NCBI GenBank assembly: GCA_022690815.1
Contig: JALCZJ010000010.1
Span: 18,796 to 82,795 of the forward strand
Reading direction: 5' to 3'
Source of the DNA: Ferrimicrobium sp.
GTDB taxonomy: Bacteria; Actinomycetota; Acidimicrobiia; Acidimicrobiales; Acidimicrobiaceae
Length of the DNA stretch: 64,000 nucleotides
Shown here: piece by piece, positions 50,805 to 60,274 of the stretch
Position numbering within the stretch: position 1 is the stretch's first letter
How the letters are laid out: every line of letters begins with the position of its first letter
The notes under the pieces: generated by a model
The model's database searches: none
The model's input: only the letters and a program-made list of their open reading frames with translations
Told to the model about the DNA's origin: nothing
Made by a program: the position numbers and the translations under genes

Positions 50805-52784
50805 ATGTCATTGCACCTCTCACCTCCCGATCCTCCATGGGTGATGCGCACCTATGCAGGTCACTCGTCAGCCAGAGCCTCCAACCAGCTGTTTCGGACC
50901 AATCTCGCCAATGGACAGACCGGCCTTTCGGTGGCCTTTGACCTACCGACACAGCTTGGACTCGACCCGGATGATCCTCGCAGCCGTGGTGAGGTTGGCA
51001 AGGTGGGTGTGCCCATCGCCCATCTCGGTCACATGCGCCAACTCTTCGATGGCATCGCCCTTGACTCCATGAATACCTCGATGACCATCAACGCGACCGC
51101 GATGTGGCTCTTTAGCCTCTACCTAGCGCTCGCGGATGAGACCGGGATCCCCTATCATCTTCTGGCCGGAACGACCCAGAACGATATCATCAAGGAGTAT
51201 CTCTCGCGCGGGACGTTCATCTTCACGCCTGAGGCCTCCAGGCGCCTCACCGTCGATCTGATCGAGTTCTCGGTACTTAATGTGCCAAAATGGAATCCGA
51301 TCAACATCTGCAGCTATCACCTGCAAGAGGCTGGAGCAACCCCAGTGCAAGAGGTTGCCTACGCACTGGCGACCGCCGTCGGCATCCTCGATGCCGTGCG
51401 TGATCAGGGGCGTATTGGCGTCGATGGTCTCGCCAAGGTGGTTGGCCGGATGTCGTTCTTTGTGAATGCTGGCATTCGTTTCCTCGAAGAGATTGCCAAG
51501 ATGCGCGCCTTTGTTGCGCTCTGGGATGAGATCACCCGGGATCGGTATGGCGTTGGGGATCCAAAGCTGCGTCGTTTTCGCTTTGGCGTCCAGGTAAACT
51601 CGCTTGGCCTCACCGAATCTCAGCCCGAGAATAACGTCTATCGCATTGTGCTCGAGGCACTCGGTGTGACACTGTCACGCGATGCCCGTGCGAGGGCGTT
51701 GCAGTTACCTGCTTGGAATGAGGCCATTGGTCTACCGCGACCCGTCGATCAGCAGTGGTCGTTGCGCGCCCAACAGATCCTTGCCTATGAGACGGATATC
51801 CTCTCTTACCCGGACATCTTTGAAGGATCGATAGTCATGGAGGGCTTAACCACTGACATCGTGAGCGCAGCACGTCAAGAGCTTGACCGGATTATTGCAG
51901 CCGGTGGCGTCTTTAACCAGATTGACGAGATGAAGGCGGCGCTGGTACGGGCCCAAACCGAGCGGGCTCATGCCATTGAGACGAAAACGCAGCTGGTGGT
52001 GGGTGTCAATATCTACCAAGATCCAAGTGATGGAGCTCGTGAATCGCCGCTCGTTAGCCCCGACACCAAGACGCACCTTAGCGCTGACGCCCAAGAGATC
52101 AGCCAGCTCATTGATGAGTTCGCCGCCTTCAAACGCATCCGCGACCAGGCGGCGGTGACGGCTGCTAGGCGAGAGCTCTTAGCGGCCGCACGCACCGACG
52201 CTAACCTGGTTCCGGCGACCCTTGCCCTTGCCAGGGCCGGAGGTACAACCCAGGATTGGGCCGACACGATGCGTGAGGCCTTTGGCGAGTTTCGGGCCCC
52301 CACCGGTATCCACGGAGGGGCCGGGGTCCGTCGTGGACAGGTGCAGATGCAGGTATTGGCCGATCGTCTTAGCCGGCTCTCCGGCAATCCGGCGCGGTTG
52401 TTGGTGGCAAAACCTGGGCTTGACGGACACTCCAACGGAGCTGAACAGATTGCAGTCGCTGCCCGTGATGCTGGCTTTGAGGTCATCTATCAAGGGATTC
52501 GACAGACACCCGACGAGATCGCGAGTGTCGCCCGTGACGAAGACGTTGACCTGATCGGCCTATCGATTCTGTCGGGATCTCACCTCGAGCTCGTGGAACA
52601 ACTGATGGAGGCGTTACGTGCTCTTGGCTTGAGCGTCCCGGTCGTGCTTGGAGGCATTATCCCCGACGATGATATCGGACGACTCAAGGAGCTAGGCGTG
52701 CGTCTGGTCTTCACGCCCAAACATTACCAGATTGCCGAGATCATGGAGCAGTTAGTTGAGTTGGTCGTTGCCCAACGAGGCTGA
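50805..52784 (+). CDS. Ethylmalonyl-CoA mutase-like (MeaA-type) B12-dependent mutase
   Basis: 659 residues in one chain: a catalytic TIM-barrel domain (1 to about 500) and a C-terminal cobalamin-binding domain with the DxHxxG motif DGHSNG (540-545), GLSILSGSH and VVLGGIIPDDD. The start WVMRTYAGHSSARASNQLF and LNVPKWNPINICSYHLQEAG match MeaA/ethylmalonyl-CoA mutase closely, more than methylmalonyl-CoA mutase large subunits. ATG 50805 follows AAGGAG. Together with the dehydrogenase upstream and PccB nearby it suggests an ethylmalonyl-CoA-like route; crotonyl-CoA carboxylase/reductase is not in the window. Confidence 0.82.
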   Translation: MSLHLSPPDPPWVMRTYAGHSSARASNQLFRTNLANGQTGLSVAFDLPTQLGLDPDDPRSRGEVGKVGVPIAHLGHMRQLFDGIALDSMNTSMTINATAMWLFSLYLALADETGIPYHLLAGTTQNDIIKEYLSRGTFIFTPEASRRLTVDLIEFSVLNVPKWNPINICSYHLQEAGATPVQEVAYALATAVGILDAVRDQGRIGVDGLAKVVGRMSFFVNAGIRFLEEIAKMRAFVALWDEITRDRYGVGDPKLRRFRFGVQVNSLGLTESQPENNVYRIVLEALGVTLSRDARARALQLPAWNEAIGLPRPVDQQWSLRAQQILAYETDILSYPDIFEGSIVMEGLTTDIVSAARQELDRIIAAGGVFNQIDEMKAALVRAQTERAHAIETKTQLVVGVNIYQDPSDGARESPLVSPDTKTHLSADAQEISQLIDEFAAFKRIRDQAAVTAARRELLAAARTDANLVPATLALARAGGTTQDWADTMREAFGEFRAPTGIHGGAGVRRGQVQMQVLADRLSRLSGNPARLLVAKPGLDGHSNGAEQIAVAARDAGFEVIYQGIRQTPDEIASVARDEDVDLIGLSILSGSHLELVEQLMEALRALGLSVPVVLGGIIPDDDIGRLKELGVRLVFTPKHYQIAEIMEQLVELVVAQRG

Positions 52785-52826
52785 AAGTTTGTACAGCTTT
52801 CAGGAATTCGCGCCGAAGGAATCCCT

Positions 52827-53624
52827 ATGAGACTGCGTGGGTTTTTGGCAATCATCGTGGGAATCGGGGGCGTGGCGGTGAGTGCCTATGGCATGCACGT
52901 GGCTCGGCCGACTGACGGTGTTGTTGGTGCAGGGATCACCTTTGTTGCGGTGCTCTTTGGGCTCGGTTCTCGACAACGTCGATCGTCGGAGCGGCCAACG
53001 AACGAAGATCCCGTCGTGGAGGCCAAGGTCGATCACGAGTCGGAGGCCTCCATGCTCACGAGCGTGACACCCCGAGCCGCTGAGGCGAACGTGCCAGCCG
53101 CCGAGGTGGCTCCCTCGTCGAAGGACACCGCTGACCCGATCACCGATCCGTTGACCGGTTTGATGAACGAGATCTTCTTCTCTGGCCTGCTCAGCACCAA
53201 AGTCGCGACCGCGCGGCGGCGCCTGTGGCCACTGAGTATCGTCCTCCTTCAGCTGGTCATGGTCCCCGATGCCTCTGACGAGGCGATGGATGCGGCGATC
53301 CTCGCCTTCTCCGAGGTGGTCTCTGCGACGATTCGAACCGCCGATGTCGCCTGTAGGGTGGGGGCGCGAAGCTTTGCCCTCCTGCTCGACGATACCGATG
53401 AGGATGGCGCCGCCTGGGTCGCTGAGCGTATTCAGATCGCCCATGCCCGGGAGGGAGAGTCCTCGATCGCTAAAGTGTGTGCGGGGGTGGCGAGCTACCC
53501 GAGCCATGGAATCGAGCCGGCCGAGATCCTGGTAACCGCCAAGAGCGCGCTCAAACAGGCCTCAGACAACCTCGAGCTGCCAGGCCTTGGCCGCGTCATC
53601 GTCGCGCCACAGCGCCCGCTGTAG
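52827..53624 (+). CDS. Membrane protein with degenerate GGDEF domain
   Basis: 265 residues. Two N-terminal helices (RGFLAIIVGIGGVAVSAYG and GAGITFVAVLFGLG), an acidic linker (about 50-105), then a GGDEF-type fold starting at DPLTGLMNEIFF. The active-site loop reads VGARSFALLLDD where cyclases have GGDEF, and the metal-binding aspartate region is also weak, so it is unlikely to make c-di-GMP. It may bind a nucleotide or protein as a receptor. Start ATG is 42 bp after the mutase gene. Confidence 0.75.
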   Translation: MRLRGFLAIIVGIGGVAVSAYGMHVARPTDGVVGAGITFVAVLFGLGSRQRRSSERPTNEDPVVEAKVDHESEASMLTSVTPRAAEANVPAAEVAPSSKDTADPITDPLTGLMNEIFFSGLLSTKVATARRRLWPLSIVLLQLVMVPDASDEAMDAAILAFSEVVSATIRTADVACRVGARSFALLLDDTDEDGAAWVAERIQIAHAREGESSIAKVCAGVASYPSHGIEPAEILVTAKSALKQASDNLELPGLGRVIVAPQRPL

Positions 53625-53728
53625 CCGAGGCTACACGCGCAAAACTTCGCGATCACAGACCCGCCCGTGTTAAGCACCACATCGCGGGTGCCACGATGCC
53701 TTCTATCGCTTGCGCCGCCGACCGGCCG

Positions 53729-53914
53729 CTATCGCGAACGGTTGGGTCGTGCGCGAGCGGCCAACGGCCCCTGCGCCCACCAGCGATTTTGAAAGCGCCA
53801 GTCGGTCGAGTCCTGAATGATAGCCGAGGGGGCTGACGCCTGTTGAGTCCTCAATACGGCCAGCGTGGCAGCGGTGACGAGGGCGATCTCTTGATCGTGT
53901 GTTAGCTCGCTCAT
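53729..53914 (-). CDS. Small acyl-CoA carboxylase-associated subunit (epsilon-like)
   Basis: 61 residues. The ATG overlaps the pccB stop by 4 bp (ATGA), so it is translated right after it. The sequence has one N-terminal helix (LTHDQEIALVTAATLAVLRTQ) and a basic, tryptophan-containing tail (WRFQNRWWAQGPLAARARPN), the plan of the small epsilon subunits that follow carboxyltransferase genes in actinobacteria. Similarity is of layout, not strong sequence identity. Confidence 0.6.
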   Translation of the reverse strand: MSELTHDQEIALVTAATLAVLRTQQASAPSAIIQDSTDWRFQNRWWAQGPLAARARPNRSR

Positions 53915-55470
53915 AGGGGAATGTTCCCGTGCTTGCGTCGTGGCAGCTCTTCGCGTTTGGTCTCGAGCATGGTGAGCGCCTGGATCAAGGTGCGTCGTGT
54001 CTCGGCCGGGTCAATGACATCATCGACGTAACCGCGCTCAGCAGCAATGTAGGGGTTTGCATAGCGCTCGGTGTACTGATCGATCAGCTCCTGACGCTTA
54101 GCGATGGGGTCTGCGGCTGCTGCCAGCTCCCGCCGGTGGATGACCTCGACGGCACCTTGGGGCCCCATGACGGCGAGCTCCGCCGATGGCCAGGCGTAGG
54201 CAAGATCCGCGCCGATCGATTTCGAGTTCATGACGACGTAGGCGCCGCCATAGGCCTTGCGTGTGATGATCTGAATCCTTGGGACCGTCGCCTCAGAGTA
54301 GGCGTACAGGAGCTTTGCGCCATGGCGGATGATGCCACCGTACTCCTGATCGACGCCGGGAAGGAAGCCTGGAACGTCGACGAAGGTCAGGATCGGGATA
54401 TTGAAGGCATCGCAGGTCCGTACAAATCTCGCCGCCTTCTCCGATGAGTCGATGTCAAGAACTCCAGCGAGTACCGCAGGTTGGTTGCCAACCACTCCGA
54501 CGACGTGACCATTCATTCGCCCAAAGCCACACGTCATATTGCGAGCCCAGTGCGAGAAGTACTCAAAGTACTCGCCGTCGTCGAGGACCTCACGGATGAC
54601 ATCACGCATCTCGTAGGGCTGATTCGAGTTCTCAGGGACGATGGTACGCAACGCCTCGTTGTGGCGGTCTGGGTCGTCAGTGGGTGTAACGACAGGAGGT
54701 GTCTCCATATTGTTTGATGGAAGAAAATCCAGGAGATATTTAACCTCGTCAAGGCAGGCTTTCTCGTCGCTCAAGACAAATGACGCGACACCAGATTTCG
54801 TGGCATGGCTCATTGCACCACCGAGCTCCTCGAGGGAGACCTCCTCGCCGGTGACCGTCTTGACCACATCAGGCCCGGTGATGAACATGTGGGAGGTGTG
54901 CTCGACCATGAAGATGAAGTCGGTCATCGCTGGCGAGTAGACGGCACCGCCAGCACATGGACCTAGCACCACGCTGATTTGGGGGATGACACCGGAGGAT
55001 GCAACGTTACGACGGAAAATTCCGCCATAGGAGTGGAGTGAGACCACTCCTTCTTGGATTCGGGCACCAGCACCATCGTTGAGTCCAATCATCGGAACGC
55101 CAACCGAGGCGGCAAGATCCATCACCTTGTGGATCTTCTCAGCGAACACCTCGCCAAGGGCGCCACCGAAGACGGTAAAGTCCTGGGAAAAGACACAGAC
55201 ACGCCGACCGTGAATGGTACCAAAGCCAGTAATGACGCCGTCGGTATAGGGTCGTCGCTCGTCGAGTCCCATCCCGTGGGCCCGATGGCGTGCCAGCAGA
55301 TCGAGCTCCTCGAATGAGTCAGGGTCGAGCAGATAGTCGACCCGCTCACGTGCGGTCATCTTGCCCTGATTGTGTTGTTTTGCGACCGCGGTCTCGGTCC
55401 CGGCATGGTGTGCCTCGTCGCGTCGTCGTGCTAGCTCCTCGAGGCGAGCGGACATTGGGTGCGTGCTCAT
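53911..55470 (-). CDS. pccB: Propionyl/acyl-CoA carboxylase beta subunit
   Basis: 519 residues. Carboxyltransferase with GKMTARERVDYLLDPDSFEE, the crotonase-fold oxyanion loops GGALGEVFAEKIHKVMDLA and CAGGAVYSPAMTDF (acyl-CoA side), and KAYGGAYVVMNSKSIGADL plus GPQGAVEVIHRREL (biotin side). Transfers CO2 from biotin to propionyl- or acetyl-CoA. The biotin carboxylase/carrier alpha subunit is not in the window. Biotin uptake gene bioY lies 0.7 kb away. Confidence 0.92.
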   Translation of the reverse strand: MSTHPMSARLEELARRRDEAHHAGTETAVAKQHNQGKMTARERVDYLLDPDSFEELDLLARHRAHGMGLDERRPYTDGVITGFGTIHGRRVCVFSQDFTVFGGALGEVFAEKIHKVMDLAASVGVPMIGLNDGAGARIQEGVVSLHSYGGIFRRNVASSGVIPQISVVLGPCAGGAVYSPAMTDFIFMVEHTSHMFITGPDVVKTVTGEEVSLEELGGAMSHATKSGVASFVLSDEKACLDEVKYLLDFLPSNNMETPPVVTPTDDPDRHNEALRTIVPENSNQPYEMRDVIREVLDDGEYFEYFSHWARNMTCGFGRMNGHVVGVVGNQPAVLAGVLDIDSSEKAARFVRTCDAFNIPILTFVDVPGFLPGVDQEYGGIIRHGAKLLYAYSEATVPRIQIITRKAYGGAYVVMNSKSIGADLAYAWPSAELAVMGPQGAVEVIHRRELAAAADPIAKRQELIDQYTERYANPYIAAERGYVDDVIDPAETRRTLIQALTMLETKREELPRRKHGNIPL

Positions 55471-55517
55471 GTTGATCTAGGCTATCACCTACCATCGCCG
55501 ATCACGGAGGTAGTTGG

Positions 55518-56174
55518 GTGACCATTGATGAATTGGTGGCGGTCAGCTCCTCACTCGACCCCGATGAGGCCGAGCGCTACTATCGGTTAGGTGTCTTTCC
55601 GATGCCAATCGCCGGTGGTTTTGGGTGGTTTTACCCAGCGACCCGTGCGGTGATCGTGTGTGGGGCATGGCCCCTGCGCTGCCCCCGGAGCACCGCACAG
55701 CTGCTTCGGAGTTATCGGGTCGCGATTGATGTCGAACCCATGGCGGTTGTTCGAGCCTGCGGCGAGACGGCTCGAGAGGGTGGTTGGATCGACCAATCGA
55801 TGATGCTCTATTACCAATGCCTCAAGGATCGGGGGCTGTTGCACTCGGTCGAGATCCGTTCGTCCGACGAGCAACTGGTAGGGGGCCTCTTCGGTGTCAG
55901 TGCTGGTGGCGTCTTCGTGGGGGAGTCGATGTTCCACCTGGTCACGAACGCCTCAAAACTCGCCTTCTTCGTGCTGGCCTACCTGACCCGTGAGCTCGGC
56001 TACCGGCTGATCGATGGCCAATGGCCCACCGAGCACCTCTTGGGGTTGGGATTTCGTACGCTCCGTGGTGATCAGTACGGGGGCCTCTTGGCGCGAGTGG
56101 CGGATGTTAAGCCCGACCCGTTCCCAAGGGGCTATCTCGATAGCGATCGACTCAAGCTCGAGATCCGGAGGTGA
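55518..56174 (+). CDS. aat: Leucyl/phenylalanyl-tRNA-protein transferase
   Basis: 218 residues. Adds Leu or Phe to N-terminal Arg/Lys of proteins. YYRLGVFPMPIAGGFGWFYPATRAVI is the start signature (G[IV]FPM...W), followed by REGGWIDQSMMLYYQCLKDRG, HSVEIRSSDEQLVGGLFGVS and FVGESMFHLVTNASKLAFFVL, all catalytic-core segments. It makes substrates for ClpS (27348). Its last 23 bp overlap the convergent bioY gene. Confidence 0.92.
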   Translation: MTIDELVAVSSSLDPDEAERYYRLGVFPMPIAGGFGWFYPATRAVIVCGAWPLRCPRSTAQLLRSYRVAIDVEPMAVVRACGETAREGGWIDQSMMLYYQCLKDRGLLHSVEIRSSDEQLVGGLFGVSAGGVFVGESMFHLVTNASKLAFFVLAYLTRELGYRLIDGQWPTEHLLGLGFRTLRGDQYGGLLARVADVKPDPFPRGYLDSDRLKLEIRR

Positions 56175-56751
56175 TGCGATGACGCAGATACCAGGCACCT
56201 GGGAGCAGGCCGACAGCGAGGAGGAGCTTTACCAGATCGCCGATGAGGAAGGGTGTGACACCGAGGGTGAGGCCTTTGGCAAGCCCAACGTTGAGCTCAA
56301 GCATCAAGAACACGAGGCCAAAGCCGTAGATCATCAGGTTTCCACCGACCATCATGGCGATGGTGCCGAGGGCCCTGCGATCCAGGCCCGCCTCGGCGAG
56401 GTAACCGACGAGTCCAGCGGCGGCGACAAAGCCAATGAGGTACCCGAAGGTTGGATCCGCGGCCACTCGTAGACCGCCGGTAGCCCCGGCAAACCACGGT
56501 ACGCCGACGAGACCAAGACCAAGATAGAGGAGACTGCCGAGGACGCCGCGTCGCATACCGAGGGCTGCACCCCCCAACAACACCGCAAAGGTCTGGCCGG
56601 TGATGGGGACGGGTGTGAAAGGAAGCGGAATGGTGATCTGAGCAAACACACCGATCGCCAGCGCAAAGACTGAGATGAGGACGAGGTCGGTAACGAGACT
56701 CTCTGGCAGTAGGTCGGCCAGGCTTTGTCGTTTGATCCCCTGATTGATCAC
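56152..56751 (-). CDS. bioY: Biotin transporter BioY
   Basis: 199 residues, six helices. ITIPLPFTPVPITGQTFAVLLGGAALG is the BioY signature, followed by GLVGVPWFAGATGGL and PTFGYLIGFVAAA. It is the S component of an ECF biotin importer; the ECF ATPase and T genes are not nearby. GTG 56751 follows AGGAGAAG. Confidence 0.9.
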   Translation of the reverse strand: MINQGIKRQSLADLLPESLVTDLVLISVFALAIGVFAQITIPLPFTPVPITGQTFAVLLGGAALGMRRGVLGSLLYLGLGLVGVPWFAGATGGLRVAADPTFGYLIGFVAAAGLVGYLAEAGLDRRALGTIAMMVGGNLMIYGFGLVFLMLELNVGLAKGLTLGVTPFLIGDLVKLLLAVGLLPGAWYLRHRITSGSRA

Positions 56752-56854
56752 GTCGCTTCTCCTCTCAATTGGACCTCTTCGATGGCCGGGCACAGATCAC
56801 AGAACCTAAATCGCCGGGCCTCGCAATTGGCTAAACCCTGATCACGCGACCTGA

Positions 56855-57787
56855 ATGGCTAGAGTATCTAGCATCGCAGATCGTGTGACAGTTCAAGGAT
56901 ACATGGCGGCAATCAGTGCACCGACGCTTGTCGGCCTCGGAGTGGCCGCGACGAGTCGGTTGACCGGTTATCCAGCACTCGCGAGCCAGGGCGCGCGTTA
57001 CCTTGTTGGTGCGTTGATTCTTCTAGCGTTGTTTCGCGGGCGGGTCCGGCCCATCGTGTGGCCGAACCTGCGTGACATCCTCGCGCTGTGTGCGCTGGCA
57101 GGTATTGGCCTTGCTCTGTTCTCGGTCGCCTCGGTCGAGGCCCTCAGCGACGCGTCGGTGGCCGGCGTCGGCGTCATCATCGGCTGCGTGCCGATCGTCC
57201 TCGCCATCGTTGGCGCCATCGCCGAGCGTCGGCGCCCGGAGCGTCTGGTGGTCATTGCCGCCATAATTGTGACGATCGGTTCGTTGCTCGTTAACGATGT
57301 CGGCTCCCTCGGAGGCAAAGGGCTCCTTTTTGCCGTGATCGCCATGTTCTCCGATGCCGGCTTCTCGCTCCTGTCGGTGGGCTTGGTGAGGAGGTTCGGG
57401 GCGATACCGACGGCGTTTGCGAGCACCGCGATCGCAGGGGTCGTCATGCTTGGCGCTGCTACTGTGGTCGGTGGCGGTATTCCAGCACCAACGACGGTCG
57501 AAGTCGAGGCCATCCTCTATCTAGGGCTCACCGTGTCGGCGGTCTCGTTTGTGCTGTGGTACCGCGGCCTTGGGACCCTTGGCGTCGCTCGCGCAGGCCT
57601 TTTCGTCTCCATGATCCCGATTGGATCCTTGATTGGAGAGGCGATCCTTGCGACTCGGTCGGTGACGTTAGCGTCGGTAGCTGGCGTCGCCATCGTCTTT
57701 GGTGGGTTGCTCCTTGGCAGCTGGAGCGCTCGCCTACGACTGCAGGCGGATAATAGCCTCGATCTCGACGGGAGTGCCGAGGGGTAG
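56855..57787 (+). CDS. EamA/DMT-superfamily transporter
   Basis: 310 residues with ten helices in two EamA halves (about 13-145 and 155-295). Markers are ASQGARYLVGALILLALF, SVASVEALSDASVAGVGVII and the second half SFVLWYRGLGTLGVARAGLF. Substrate unknown (metabolite export is common). A GTG nine codons later is an alternative start. Its 3' end overlaps ridA by 54 bp. Confidence 0.83.
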   Translation: MARVSSIADRVTVQGYMAAISAPTLVGLGVAATSRLTGYPALASQGARYLVGALILLALFRGRVRPIVWPNLRDILALCALAGIGLALFSVASVEALSDASVAGVGVIIGCVPIVLAIVGAIAERRRPERLVVIAAIIVTIGSLLVNDVGSLGGKGLLFAVIAMFSDAGFSLLSVGLVRRFGAIPTAFASTAIAGVVMLGAATVVGGGIPAPTTVEVEAILYLGLTVSAVSFVLWYRGLGTLGVARAGLFVSMIPIGSLIGEAILATRSVTLASVAGVAIVFGGLLLGSWSARLRLQADNSLDLDGSAEG

Positions 57788-58195
57788 CGCAGAGACACCG
57801 ACCGCTGATCTTGTGTGTCGCCCCCGGTCACCGAAGACCTCGACGACCAGGCCTGAGGCGGCGTTCATCACCGTTGGCTGGTCGGTGAACTCGGGGGTAC
57901 TCGCCACGAAGCCGGTCAACTTGACCCACTGTTGGATACGCTCAAGATCACCCAGGTCGGTTGCCAGCCGTGAGAACATGTTGATCATGCATTGGCGAGC
58001 CGCCTCCTGGGCCTCAGGAATCGTAACCTGCTGGCCAACGATACCTGTCTTTGGGATCGTATCCCCGACCAACGGCAGGGTGCCAGAGACGTAGACAAAG
58101 GAGTCGACGACGAGGGTGGGGCGATACGAACCCTTCGCTCCTGGCGCTGGTGTGAGCTCGATGCCGAGTTCTGTGAGGCGATCATTGATGGTCAT
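57734..58195 (-). CDS. RidA/YjgF-family enamine deaminase-like protein
   Basis: 153 residues. RPTLVVDSFVYVSGTLPLVG and QAARQCMINMFSRLATDLGD, then STPEFTDQPTVMNAASGLVVEVFGDRGRHTRSAVGVSALPLGTPVEIEAI (seen as separate motifs) match the YjgF/RidA-like YER057c group; the arginine in HTRSAVGV is the residue that binds the carboxylate. Converging overlap of 54 bp with the EamA gene. Confidence 0.87.
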   Translation of the reverse strand: MTINDRLTELGIELTPAPGAKGSYRPTLVVDSFVYVSGTLPLVGDTIPKTGIVGQQVTIPEAQEAARQCMINMFSRLATDLGDLERIQQWVKLTGFVASTPEFTDQPTVMNAASGLVVEVFGDRGRHTRSAVGVSALPLGTPVEIEAIIRLQS

Positions 58196-58325
58196 GAACT
58201 AGACGCTAGTCGTCTTGCGTCGATGGTGCCAGTAGGGCTTTACCCAAAAGAGGTTGCAAGCCTTGTGACGCCGTCGGTGGCGGACATGGGTGAGTTGGCA
58301 ATTCGCAGGAGAGAACTGTTTACGG

Positions 58326-59372
58326 CTAAATGCTTTGACGGTCGATGATGGTGTAGCTGAGTACGGCGAAGATGAGGGCCAACCCGGTGAGGATGAGCGT
58401 CATCAGCCACTCGAGTGGATCGAAGCGACTCGCGGGTTGATATCCGATGGTCGTCGTGATAGACCTGAGCTCGCGGCAGGCCGCCACGGGTCGGCTGAGG
58501 TTGAGTCTTCCATCGGGTAGAGCGCAACGGGTCTCGATCTTGATGAGGGTGAGAAAGTTGATCGGATGGTGATGTTGGGCGTACGTCTGAAACACCACGT
58601 CGGCGTTGGTGGGTGTGGCCACGTTATTGAAGGCAACGACGTTGGCTGCCTTGCCTGGTGATGCGTTGGTGAAACCATCTGCGCGCAGCGCTGCTTGACC
58701 GGTGATCACGTACGGGCCTGAAACCTGGTCAGGTGTCAAGAGCCGAGGGTATAGAAAGCTCCCGAAGAAGAGGATGGTGACGAAGGCGATCACCCCGAGG
58801 AGCTGGGTAACCGTCGGTGCCTTGGCGCAGAGTGCAAGAAGTGTGACGACAGCCGTGACCGCGAGACCGATGCCAATGACCGACGGCCCAACCGCAAAGA
58901 ACTGCCCCCAGTCTGGCAGCCCGATGTTGCCGGCGTGAGGAGCGACGATAAACCTGAGCCCGCAGGCCGAGACGATGGCCAGGACCGTCGTCATCACTGA
59001 GGCGATGATGAACTCCACGACGAGCCATCGACGCCTGGATATCCCCTGCGTAAAGAGATACGATCCGAATCTGGCATCAAAGGCATCGGCGATGCGGGGC
59101 CCAAGTGAGCCGATTGGGATCACCAGCGGTGCGACGATGACGATAGCCGAGGCAACCCCGGTGACACGAGATTGCACGGTGGTGGGTGACTTGAGCGTGG
59201 ATGCTGGGTAGCCATGCAACTCGATCCAGGCGAAGATCCAAAAGGCGAGCAGCACCCCGAGTGTGATGACGAAGAGTCGGAGTATGCTCGATTCGTATCG
59301 AAGGCTTGTGCGTATGACTTTGGTGAGCCTGGGTCGTCGCGAATTGGTAGCCGGATCGGTGACAAGGATCAT
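58326..59372 (-). CDS. ABC-2 type permease-like membrane protein
   Basis: 348 residues, about six helices: LFVITLGVLLAFWIFAWIEL, GVASAIVIVAPLVIPIGS, VVEFIIASVMTTVLAIVSAC, GIGLAVTAVVTLLALCA, LLGVIAFVTILFFGSFL and the last LEWLMTLILTGLALIFAVL. The long loop between 5 and 6 (about 225-315) faces out. ATG overlaps the ATPase stop by 4 bp. With the ATPase and GntR gene it forms a YtrABC-like operon. Confidence 0.75.
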   Translation of the reverse strand: MILVTDPATNSRRPRLTKVIRTSLRYESSILRLFVITLGVLLAFWIFAWIELHGYPASTLKSPTTVQSRVTGVASAIVIVAPLVIPIGSLGPRIADAFDARFGSYLFTQGISRRRWLVVEFIIASVMTTVLAIVSACGLRFIVAPHAGNIGLPDWGQFFAVGPSVIGIGLAVTAVVTLLALCAKAPTVTQLLGVIAFVTILFFGSFLYPRLLTPDQVSGPYVITGQAALRADGFTNASPGKAANVVAFNNVATPTNADVVFQTYAQHHHPINFLTLIKIETRCALPDGRLNLSRPVAACRELRSITTTIGYQPASRFDPLEWLMTLILTGLALIFAVLSYTIIDRQSI

Positions 59373-60274
59373 GGTTGCACTCCTTTGTGACTGACTTTGT
59401 TGCTGACTGGCAGCCGGGTTGCCTGCTTGTCGTATGACCGAAGGCTGTGCCCAGTTTGGAGATAGCCGATGACGATCTCTTCAAGGCCTGGATGCTCATC
59501 GGTGCTGTCGGTTGGAGCGTCAAAACGGACCATCGACCGTGTCGTTCCTCCCATAACGAGGGTGGAGCCGGTTGGTGGGGGGCCCGCCACATAGGCGTGG
59601 CGCCTAACCAGGTCGTCAATGGCCTCCGAGACGATTAGGCGACCACCGTCGAGAATGAGGAGCCAGTCGCAGTCGCGTTCAATATCGACGACGAGATGGG
59701 AAGAGATGATGACCATGGTCTGATGCTCGGCGGCTTGTGCAAGCACCTCACCCATGATCTGTCGCCTTGACATCGGATCGAGTGCAGCGAGTGGCTCGTC
59801 TAGTAGCAGAAGCCGGGGATGGCGTGCGAGGGCAGCCGCAATGGCGGTGACCTTGCGCTGCCCTTCGGAGGCTCTTTTGATCGTTGAGTCGCGAGGGAGA
59901 TCGAACGCATCGATGAGACCTTCATAGGAGGCGTAATCGAAGGTTGTGTTGTAGCCACGCCCCAGTTCACCTAACTCGGCGATGCTCAGTCGACTGGGTA
60001 GTGATGCTTGTTGGTCGACCAGGGCGATATCACCACGACGAAGCGGTGCTCCGTCCAGGGTCACCTTGCCCTGGGTCACCGGTCGCAGGCCAGCCAAGCA
60101 GTGCAATAGTGTCGTCTTGCCGGCTCCAATCTCGCCGACGAGGCCGACGACGCGGTTGGTCCCGATCGTGCAGCTGAGCTCGTGTAAAATCTCCCGTCGT
60201 CGGAGTCGATGCAAACCAGTGTTCTGGCGGGTTCGATGCGACAGATTGTGAACTTCAAGGCATGGATTTGTCAT
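59369..60274 (-). CDS. ABC transporter ATPase of a YtrA-type operon
   Basis: 301 residues. Walker A VGEIGAGKTTLLHCLAGL, Walker B LLLLDEPLAALD and H-loop VIISSHLV are intact; the signature reads ASEGQRKVT instead of LSGGQ, as in YtrB-like ATPases. It overlaps the GntR gene by 20 bp and the permease by 4 bp. Such systems respond to cell-envelope antibiotics in Bacillus; that role is only by analogy here. Confidence 0.83.
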   Translation of the reverse strand: MTNPCLEVHNLSHRTRQNTGLHRLRRREILHELSCTIGTNRVVGLVGEIGAGKTTLLHCLAGLRPVTQGKVTLDGAPLRRGDIALVDQQASLPSRLSIAELGELGRGYNTTFDYASYEGLIDAFDLPRDSTIKRASEGQRKVTAIAAALARHPRLLLLDEPLAALDPMSRRQIMGEVLAQAAEHQTMVIISSHLVVDIERDCDWLLILDGGRLIVSEAIDDLVRRHAYVAGPPPTGSTLVMGGTTRSMVRFDAPTDSTDEHPGLEEIVIGYLQTGHSLRSYDKQATRLPVSNKVSHKGVQP

